From the NCBI GenBank assembly GCA_012031655.1, contig JAAUUD010000006.1, positions 1 to 33,001 on the forward strand: a stretch of DNA of 33,001 bases, given 5' to 3'. The notes below the pieces were generated by a model. That model was not told the origin of the DNA. It ran no database searches and was given only the letters and a program-made list of their open reading frames with translations. Position numbers and translations under genes: made by a program. The DNA is from Anaerolineae bacterium. Its GTDB lineage: Bacteria > Chloroflexota > Anaerolineae > Aggregatilineales > J027. This document shows positions 1 to 7,538 of the stretch, piece by piece (the stretch's first letter is position 1; each line of letters begins with the position of its first letter).

Positions 1-458
1 CTGAACCTGCCGCCGGGAGCGTGGGTAGAGGATAAGGGGGCGACCCTTTCGGTGCACTATCGGCAGGCCGCAGACCCAGCTGAAGCGGAGCGCGCATTGG
101 ATGCTCAGGTCCAGGCTTGGCGCAAGAAACCGGATTGCGGGCTTTTCGGGGGCGTATGGTCTTCGAATTGCGACCGCCGGTTGCAGCCAATAAGGGGACT
201 GCCTTTCGGGCGTTGGTGGAGGAGTTTGCGCTGGAGGCGTCTGTGTTTCTGGGTGATGATACGACCGACGTGGATGCGATGCTGGCTGCGCGTGAACTGC
301 GTGAGGCGGGCGCGTGCCATGCCGTAGCGGTGGCAGTTGTTGCCCCAGAGACGCCCGAAGCGGTGCTGGCGGCTGCGGATGTTCTGGTTCATGATGTCTC
401 TGACGTGGCGGCTTGCTTGGCCTGGGTGCTGGAAGCGCGCAAGGCGTCATTCACCTGA
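1..458 (+). CDS. otsB: Trehalose-phosphatase, C-terminal part; 5' end outside the window; apparent -1 frameshift near 115-119
   Basis: Frame 1 reads ...WVEDKGATLSVHYRQAADPAEAERALDAQVQA, then frame 3 reads LAQETGLRAFRGRMVFELRPPVAANKGTAFRALVEEFALEASVFLGDDTTDVDAM. The HAD-type GDDTTDxDAM and NKG motifs are typical of OtsB. One extra T in GCTTGG restores a single frame. Confidence 0.88.
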
Positions 459-1915
459 GCACTGAACCAGTGGCGCACATCTGCTGCACGCACGATCTCA
501 CGCAGGGGTGCGGCGCGCGTTTCGCGTTCTGCGCTGGGCATGGTTAGGGCTGTGTTGAGCGCCTCTGCGGTGCCATAAACATCATAGGGCGATACGGTCA
601 GGGCATGTTCGCCCAGCTCATAAAAAGCCCCAGCATTTTCGGAGAGCACCAGCATTCCGTTCCGCTGATTGACCAGCACGCCCTCCTTTGCTACCAGGTT
701 CATCCCATCTGCGATAGGGTTGACCAACAGGACATCGTAGAGCTGCATGGCGGCAATAGCGCGCACGTAGTTGTCTCCCACGATGATACGAACGGGTTCC
801 CAGAGTTCCTGGCTAAACTCAGCGTTGATCATCCCGGCCAGGGCCATAATTTCCTGAAAATAGGTCTGATATTCATCGACTTCCATGCGTGAGGGCACCA
901 GCAAGGCCAACATGTTTACTGAACCATGGTGCTGTGGGTATTTCTGGAGCAGCACACGAAAGGCCTCTAGCCCGCGCAGGATGTTTTTGCTGGGTTCAAT
1001 ACGGTCTGTACGTAGGATCAGGCGATTGTCACCCAGGAAGTTAAGCAACTGACGCTTGAACAGGTTTGTTTCAGTTTCCTGGGCGATTTGCAGCACCTTT
1101 TCGACATCAATTGATATAGGATAGGCGGCGGCCTCAACCTTGTGCCCGTTATAGACGATGGAGGTGCGGCTGCCGTAGGAATGGGCATCTTCGAGGTAAA
1201 AGCGGCAGGTCTGCACGAAGTTGAAGGCGTCTTTGTGGGTTTGGAAGCCAACGCGGTCCGCAGCCAGCAATCCCCGAAGTAGGGCGTCGCGCATCTGGGC
1301 AGGGAGGATTTGCCAGGCGTCAATCCCTGGCCACGGGATATGCACAAAAGGCTGGATGATAACACGGTCCCCCAAGGCTTCGCGTAGGTAGTGCGGCACC
1401 AGGTAGAGGTGGTAGTCCTGCGGGAGGATCAAGATTGGGCGATCTGATTCGGCAGGAAGGCTCTCGGCAATGGTGCTGGCGAATTGCTGGTTCACCTGGA
1501 CATAGCCTGCTTGCCAGGCTTGCCAGGTTTCTTGCATGATGCTGGGCGTGCGGGGAGCATCCCAGAGTTGGTGCTGGATAAACCAGAGTAGCGGATTGGC
1601 GATCACGCTGTAGTATTGGCGGTAGGCTTCGGCATCCGGGATCATCAGCTGGAGCGAAATGCCCTGCACAGCTGTGGGCCGGGGGTTGGCGCTGGCCCAA
1701 TGGATATCATCTTCACCCAGTGCGGCGGCAATCCAGCGAACATCGTGGCGTTCAACCAGGGCGCTCAGGGCGGTGACCAATCCCCCAGCGCCACGTTTGA
1801 TATCAAAGGTTTCGGACCCTGCATCGTAGCTAAAGGAAAAGGGGCCTCGGTTAGAGGCAATGACAATCAATGGATTTTGTTGCTCTAGCAGGTCTGGTTC
1901 TGGTAGGTCTGGCAT
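389..1915 (-). CDS. otsA: Alpha,alpha-trehalose-phosphate synthase (GT20)
   Basis: ORF with IVIASNRGPFSF, RGAGGLVTALS, LPQDYHLYLVP, FVHIPWPG, RTDRIEPSKNILRGL, NPIADGMNLVAKE, LSENAGAF, typical of GT20. Start placed at MPDLPEPDLLEQQNPLIVIASNRGP rather than the 2014 ORF-track extension. Confidence 0.93.
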   Translation of the reverse strand: MPDLPEPDLLEQQNPLIVIASNRGPFSFSYDAGSETFDIKRGAGGLVTALSALVERHDVRWIAAALGEDDIHWASANPRPTAVQGISLQLMIPDAEAYRQYYSVIANPLLWFIQHQLWDAPRTPSIMQETWQAWQAGYVQVNQQFASTIAESLPAESDRPILILPQDYHLYLVPHYLREALGDRVIIQPFVHIPWPGIDAWQILPAQMRDALLRGLLAADRVGFQTHKDAFNFVQTCRFYLEDAHSYGSRTSIVYNGHKVEAAAYPISIDVEKVLQIAQETETNLFKRQLLNFLGDNRLILRTDRIEPSKNILRGLEAFRVLLQKYPQHHGSVNMLALLVPSRMEVDEYQTYFQEIMALAGMINAEFSQELWEPVRIIVGDNYVRAIAAMQLYDVLLVNPIADGMNLVAKEGVLVNQRNGMLVLSENAGAFYELGEHALTVSPYDVYGTAEALNTALTMPSAERETRAAPLREIVRAADVRHWFSAQVNDALRASSTQAKQAATSETS

Positions 1916-2028
1916 CAGAAAGTGTGCTCCCCATGAAGGCTCGATGGTTTGTGAAGTCGGTGGTAGATGGCATAGTCCAGGATGCATGCCAGAAACGGTT
2001 GCGCAAGGCGCCACCAGCGTCTATTCAT
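1915..2028 (-). CDS. Small ORF (37 aa, MNRRWWRLAQPFLACILDYAIYHRLHKPSSLHGEHTF) coupled to otsA
   Basis: Minus-strand ATG preceded by GGGGAG-CCT (SD-like); the stop overlaps the otsA start as TGATG. Below the size limit of the supplied ORF track. Confidence 0.5.
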   Translation of the reverse strand: MNRRWWRLAQPFLACILDYAIYHRLHKPSSLHGEHTF

Positions 2029-2199
2029 AGGCTCCCCAGTTGAGAGGTTTGGAGAATGGTCCGGCCTTTAGGGGCAGGGAAAGACAGGGAAGGATGAATT
2101 GCGCTGGTGTTTCCCTTACTTTAATCGTACCATATTTCTCCACGCCACCCAACAAGCGCGTGGGATCATCACGACCATTCACCCCAGGGGGCAAAACGA

Positions 2200-3201
2200 A
2201 TGATTGATCAACCAAACGTGGTGGTATTGGGGGGAGGAGCCGGGGCCGTGCAGGTGCTGGTTGGGCTGCGAGGCTTTGCAGGGCAACTAACAGGTATTTT
2301 GGCCGTCACTGACACAGGCCGTAGTACGGGCAAAGTTCGCTACCTGGGCCAGATGCCAGCCCCAGGCGATATCCGTAATGGGCTGGGCACGCTGGCGGGC
2401 GAGGAATCGACTCTGGCGCAACTCATCCAGTACCGGTTGCACATCCCCCATGCCGAAGTGCTCGATGGCGTGGCATTTGGTAACCTGATGTTGATGGCGC
2501 TGATGCAAATGACCGGGGATTTTGTGGCCGCTATCGACATCCTGCGGGACTGGCTGGGTATTCAGGATGTGCGTGTGTTGCCCGTCACTACGGTGAGCAC
2601 CCATCTGTGTGCCGAGCTAGAAAATGGCGAAATCGTGGAAGAAGAGCTGAACGTACGGGCCATGAACAAGCCGCCGATCAAGCGGCTGTTCCTGCAAAAC
2701 CCAGAAGCGCGGGCGTATCCGGCCTGTGTTGAGGCCATTCAAGCGGCGGATTTGATTGTCATTGCGGCAGGGGGGTTGTTTACTTCTGTGTTGGCCTGCC
2801 TGGTGTTTGAGGAGATTACTACCGCTATCCGGCACTCCAGGGCGGCCACTGTCTATATCTGTAACACAACCGTACAGCCTGGGCAGACCGATGGCTATAG
2901 TCTGGCGGACCACGTGCGCCAGATTGTGCAGCATGTTGGGCATGGCGTGCTGGACTATGTGATTTTAAACACGCTTATTCCCGATGAGGGGGTCCGTGCA
3001 CAATATGCTGCCGAAGGGCTGCAAATCCTGATCCCCACGTCACAGGACCTCCTGAGCATAGAAGGGGTGGGGGTACGTGCGGTTCTGGCAGAGGTCGCGC
3101 AGATTACCCACCAGAAGCGAAATCTCTGGCAGAAGCAGGACTCCCTCCACCACGACCCAGTGCGGGTTGCCGCTGTGCTCAAACAAATTCTGGCAGGTTG
3201 A
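2200..3201 (+). CDS. YvcK/CofD-like gluconeogenesis factor family protein
   Basis: N-terminal VVVLGGGAGAVQVLVGLR, TDTGRSTGKVR, PGDIRNGLGTL, GVAFGNLMLMAL, CNTTVQPGQTDGYSLADHV match the YvcK family. Confidence 0.9.
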   Translation: MIDQPNVVVLGGGAGAVQVLVGLRGFAGQLTGILAVTDTGRSTGKVRYLGQMPAPGDIRNGLGTLAGEESTLAQLIQYRLHIPHAEVLDGVAFGNLMLMALMQMTGDFVAAIDILRDWLGIQDVRVLPVTTVSTHLCAELENGEIVEEELNVRAMNKPPIKRLFLQNPEARAYPACVEAIQAADLIVIAAGGLFTSVLACLVFEEITTAIRHSRAATVYICNTTVQPGQTDGYSLADHVRQIVQHVGHGVLDYVILNTLIPDEGVRAQYAAEGLQILIPTSQDLLSIEGVGVRAVLAEVAQITHQKRNLWQKQDSLHHDPVRVAAVLKQILAG

Positions 3202-3206
3202 CTTGC

Positions 3207-3719
3207 CTACCCGTGGGGCGAGTCTGGGGGCGCCAGGTCATCCAGGGAGATTTCGGTGGTTTGCTTGAGCTCGGTCAGGACTAAGCTGGTGTTGATGCGG
3301 GCAATTCCTGGCATTGGGGTGATGCGTTCCAGCAAGAATGTTTCGAGATGCTGCCTGTTCTGCACCATCACTTTGAGCATGTAGTCATACTCACCCGTCA
3401 AGAAGTACGCCTCCAGCACTTCGGGCATGGCCAGGATTGCTGCACGAAAATTCTCGATGCTGCGGAGGTCATGCGAAGCCAGCGTCAAGCGGATAAAACA
3501 AAGCATGTCCAGACCGAGCTTTTGGCGGTCCAGAATAGCCGTGTAGTGGGTAATAAAACCAAGCTGCTCCAAGCGCTTGACGCGGGTGTGAACAGCAGGA
3601 GGCGAAAGCTCTACACGCTGGGCTAGTTCCACGTTGCTAATGCGGCTGTTGGTCTGTAGTTCTTGCAGCAAAGCGCGGTCAATAGCATCAAGCGGGCGTT
3701 CCTGAGCGGATTCTTTCAT
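3207..3719 (-). CDS. Lrp/AsnC family transcriptional regulator
   Basis: N-terminal HTH (LDAIDRALLQELQTNSRISNVELAQRVELSPPAVHTRVKRLEQLGFI) followed by a RAM-type domain (AYFLTGEYDYMLKVMVQNRQHLETFLLERITPMPGIARINTSLVL). Confidence 0.93.
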   Translation of the reverse strand: MKESAQERPLDAIDRALLQELQTNSRISNVELAQRVELSPPAVHTRVKRLEQLGFITHYTAILDRQKLGLDMLCFIRLTLASHDLRSIENFRAAILAMPEVLEAYFLTGEYDYMLKVMVQNRQHLETFLLERITPMPGIARINTSLVLTELKQTTEISLDDLAPPDSPHG

Positions 3720-3828
3720 CGCAGTGTTCCTGGTTATTCTGCTGTGATCGCGAAGCGACCCTGAGTATTGCGGTCCGACGTGGTTTCTATTGTAAGCCGA
3801 AAATTTTTGGCATGAAAGACAAATCAGG

Positions 3829-4769
3829 CTAGATGGTACGGGTTAGCGCGGGCGGAGGCAGCAAACGCGGGCGCGGAAGGTGCATTCGGCCCTCGGCTAC
3901 GTCCAGAACAAAAGTAGTCAGATGATCGATCAGTGCTGAAAAGTGTTTTTCGCCTAGTTCGTTACGATCCAGCGAGGGCACGGGATTCATAAAGTCTATG
4001 GCATAGGGGATGCCGTTACGGATGGCGAATTCTACGCTGTTGATGCTGTAGCCCAATGCCTGGCAGAGGGCCATGGCCTGCGTTTGCATCTGTTCCTCTA
4101 AGGTTGGGCCGAAGTTGTGCGCGTCAAAATAGTGATCGTGTGTGGGCGAGTAGCGCATCAGGTACGCTGTTTGGGCCCCAGAACATAGCAACGGGCGTAG
4201 TCTTCCCAGCGGATGTATTCTTGCAGCATCATTGTGAGGGTACCGGAGTCATCGTAGCGCCAAAGCAGTTCATCCAGATTACGCACAATGAAGAAATTGT
4301 GCCAGTTGCCACCATGGATATCCTTGAGAACACACGGAAAGCCGCCGACGCTTTCTGCCAGCGCCTGCCAATCCAGGGGATAGGCCAGGTTACTCAAGCT
4401 ATCCCGGTGGACAATCTCCGGTGCATAGCTGTGATTGGGTAGGATGACGCTACGCGGGGCTGCAATCCCATGTTGACGCGCTACCAAAGCGCCAAAAAAC
4501 TTATCGTCTGCACTACTTAGAAACGGGTCATTTACCACTATTACACCTTGCAGGGCGGCTGCCTTGAGGTAGGCGCGGTAGTAGGGAACCTGCGGCGAGA
4601 AACGGTCCAGAATGAGGTGATAGGGCAGGGGGGTATCTAGCGCGGTGCCTGCCAGGCGGACCAGTTCCAGGCTAGTGTGGGGTGCCCGAGCAAGCAGAGA
4701 TTCGGTAAAGGCAGGGGAAAAGGACCATTCGTTCCCAACAAGCAGGCCAATTCTGGCAGGGGTGGTCAT
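3829..4769 (-). CDS. ATP-grasp domain protein, split by an apparent -1 frameshift near 4165-4190
   Basis: Minus ORF 4158-4769 (FPCVLKDIHGGNWHNFFIVRNLDEL...EYIRWEDYARCYVLGPK) continues in another frame as AYLMRYSPTHDHYFDAHNFGPTLEEQMQTQAMALCQALGYSINSVEFAIRNGIPYAIDFMNP. SD-like AAAGGA upstream of the start. Confidence 0.8.
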
Positions 4770-4802
4770 TTGAGGTCCTTTCCCTCGATAGGGTCTTTCG
4801 GT

Positions 4803-6616
4803 TTACGCAGTTTGCGTGAGGGTCGCCAGGCGGTCAACCAGTTCGGCCAGCACGCCAAAAGTTGCCTCAACGGCATCCGGTGTACTCATATCCACCCCGG
4901 CCAGTTGTAGGGCATCCAGTGGGTAACGTGAATTGCCGGTACGCAGGAAGGCAAGGTAGGCTTGGGCAGCATGCTCACCTTCGGCGCGGACCCGCTGCGC
5001 CAGTGCATGGGCTGCCGAGATACCTGTGCTGTACTGGAAGGTGTAGTAGGCCACGTAGAGGTGGCTGAACTGCGCCCAGGTGATGCCAACCCGATCATGG
5101 TCGATGTGCATTTCGCCACCGTAGCCCTCGCTGAACAGGTCGGTCATCAGGTTGATCAGGTCCGCCGGCGTGATGGCCTGGTTACGCTCAATGCGCTGGT
5201 GAACTTCGTGTTCAAAGCGTGCCAGAGTGGGCATGATGAAGAAATAGCGGTGGAAGTTATCCATAGCCTCTTCAATGAGCGCGATCTGGAACTGAGGATC
5301 AGCATGGGTTTCGAAGAGGTGTGCGCGGGTGAGTGCCTGGTTAAAGTTAGAAGCAGTTTCTGCCACAAACATCGAATAGCGCGTGTAAATCTGGGGTTGG
5401 TGTTGCCAGGTCAGGTAGGAGTGCATCGAGTGCCCAAGTTCGTGGGCCAGCGTGCTCAGGCTACCAAGGTCTTCTGTATAACTCATCATGATAAAGGGGT
5501 GAGTCCCCTGAACACCGCTAGAAAAAGCCCCCTGGCGTTTGCCCTGGTTAGGGAACACATCTACCCAGCGTTGTTCCAGGCATCCCTGGCGCAGGGCCTG
5601 TGCATAGGGCTGGCCCAGGGCTTGCATGGCCTCGGCTATGTGGCCTACGGCGTCTTCAAAGGGGATCACAGGCGGATGGCTGGTGATCGGCGCCCAGATG
5701 TCATAGGGGTGCAGCACCTCGAGACCCAAGGCTTGCCGACGGATCGCCCAATAGCGGTGCCAGGTGGGAAGGTTGGCCCGGAAAGTGTCGATCAGGTTAT
5801 GGAAGACCTGTACGGGCAGATTGTGAGGGAAGAGGGCTGCATGCAGGGCCGAGTCGTAGCCTCGGGTGCGCGCCATAAAGACATCCTGCTTAACGGATGT
5901 CAGGTAATTGCTGGTCAGCGTGGCCTTAAAGGCCAGGTAAGCATCTGCAAAGCTCTCCCAGGCCGTGTGGCGGATCTCTCGGTCCGGGTTAGATAGCAAG
6001 GCGCGCATACTGCTTTGTGCCACGATTTGTGTTTCGCCGGTGCCTGACACCGCTGGTTGAAAAACCAGCTCGGCATTCGTGAGGCTGGACATGGTGTTGT
6101 AGACCGAGGAGAACGGATCAGTCAGGCGGCCCATCACCTCCTCGACTTCTGGCAAAAGTACGTGTTGTTGCTGGCGAAAGAGGTCATGGATGTAGTGCTG
6201 ATAAGCGGTTAGGGCGGGGTCTTGTTCGACCCAGGCAAGGAGTTGTGCTTCACCGATCTGAAGAAGTTCGGGTTCGGCGTAAGCCAGGGCTGCCTGGGTC
6301 ATACCCAGCAGCGAGCGCGACTGTGTGAGCATGGCAGTGGCTTCTTCGTCGGCTGTATTGACGTTGCTTGCCAGGGAGGCATAAACGATTAACTTGCCCA
6401 CCTGAGCCAGAATTTCACTTCGCGTAGTGAAATAGACAGCGAGGTGATCAGGCCCAGCTTGTAGCTTTCCTCGATACAGCTGAAGATCAAGTAAACGCGT
6501 TTGAACCCTCTCAGCAGCCTCACGCCAGGCTGCACGATCAGAAAAACGCTTTCAGCATTCCAGGTATATTGCTGAGCAATTTGCTCTCTGGGGGGCACAG
6601 TAACTTGCTTTAGCAC
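4803..6616 (-). CDS. pepF: Oligoendopeptidase F (M3 metallopeptidase), GTG start, apparent -1 frameshift near 6542-6546
   Basis: HELGH motif in LAHELGHSMHSYL and M3B-type C-terminus. Upstream frame (6389-6775) encodes VPPREQIAQQYTWNAESVF; adding one T to the T5 run restores SDRAAWREAAERVQTRLLDLQLYRGKLQAGPDHLAVYFTTRSEILAQVGKLIVYAS. Minus strand AAGGAGG-ATCCTT-GTG gives a strong SD and start. Confidence 0.92.
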
Positions 6617-6803
6617 AAGGATCCTCCTTAGATCAGAAAAACGCCACAAGCACCTACAAGAAGGGTGGGGCGCTGTTAAGCACACACCACAGCCCAGCCA
6701 GGTGTGTTTCAGCGGTCCCAAACCACCACTAAAGAAAGAGAAACAAGAAAGGAAAAATGCAAAATAGACCGGCATCTGAAATTCGCATAGTCATTTGAAA
6801 AAA

Positions 6804-7538
6804 CTACACAAACTGAACGAGCACCTTCACATCAGCAAAGTAAATTACGGCTGAGTCCTCCACTAAAACGGGATCAAAAGCATCTAACTGACGATTAAAG
6901 ACACGCGTACCTACCTTACTCCCCAGATCTTCAACATACCACTGCATTCCACGCAAAAAGAACCTGGCATGCTGACGAGAAACCTTACGCTGACCCAAAG
7001 CACCCAGATCAAGATCAACATAGATGCCTTGCTGAGGAACGGTACGACCAACTACAAAAACATCAACACCCCACGGAACACGATACTGTTGCCCATAATC
7101 CACAAGCGAAAGCAGCAAAGAAGGCACCTGATCAATACGATAACCACAGTTAAAGCAATAGGTCGCACCAGGAATCAGCAAAAACTCACACTGAGCACAA
7201 GCCGGCAAATCCAACTGAAGCAAACGCCCACACTTAACACAGAAGTTAGCCTCGGACAAGAGAACATCAGCGCCACAAAAAGGACAGGCCCGAATAGGCG
7301 CTAAACCATCCAACGTTTCAAAGGCACGATCAGCAGAACCAGACACAAACATAGTAGGCACTGAAACAGACCGCTGTGGAGTCTGCAATGCAGGAGGCGT
7401 TACGTACTGAACAGGCAAAGCCCGATCATCACCAACAACTGGCACACCAAGCGCGTTCCCACATACCGCACAAAAATCCAAGGATGCCACATTTAAGTGG
7501 CCGCAATAAGCACAGGAACGCAACTGCATCTCAGACAT
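6804..7538 (-). CDS. Triple zinc-ribbon plus C-terminal FHA-domain protein
   Basis: Three CxxC pairs: CAYCGHLNVASLDFCAVCG, CPFCGADVLLSEANFCVKCG, CAQCEFLLIPGATYCFNCG; C-terminal FHA signature (VVGRTVPQQGIYVDLDLGALGQRKVSRQHARFFL...WYVEDLGSKVGTRVF). Start MSEMQL overlaps the upstream stop by 8 bp. Confidence 0.9.
   Translation of the reverse strand: MSEMQLRSCAYCGHLNVASLDFCAVCGNALGVPVVGDDRALPVQYVTPPALQTPQRSVSVPTMFVSGSADRAFETLDGLAPIRACPFCGADVLLSEANFCVKCGRLLQLDLPACAQCEFLLIPGATYCFNCGYRIDQVPSLLLSLVDYGQQYRVPWGVDVFVVGRTVPQQGIYVDLDLGALGQRKVSRQHARFFLRGMQWYVEDLGSKVGTRVFNRQLDAFDPVLVEDSAVIYFADVKVLVQFV

Noticed and set aside
2021-2215. 64 aa minus-strand ORF overlapping the yvcK start
   Set aside because: No domain, no convincing initiation site; the region is better explained as the divergent promoter region.
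4962-5996. 344 aa plus-strand ORF
   Set aside because: Lies antisense within pepF; no recognisable domain; shadow ORF of a GC-rich gene.
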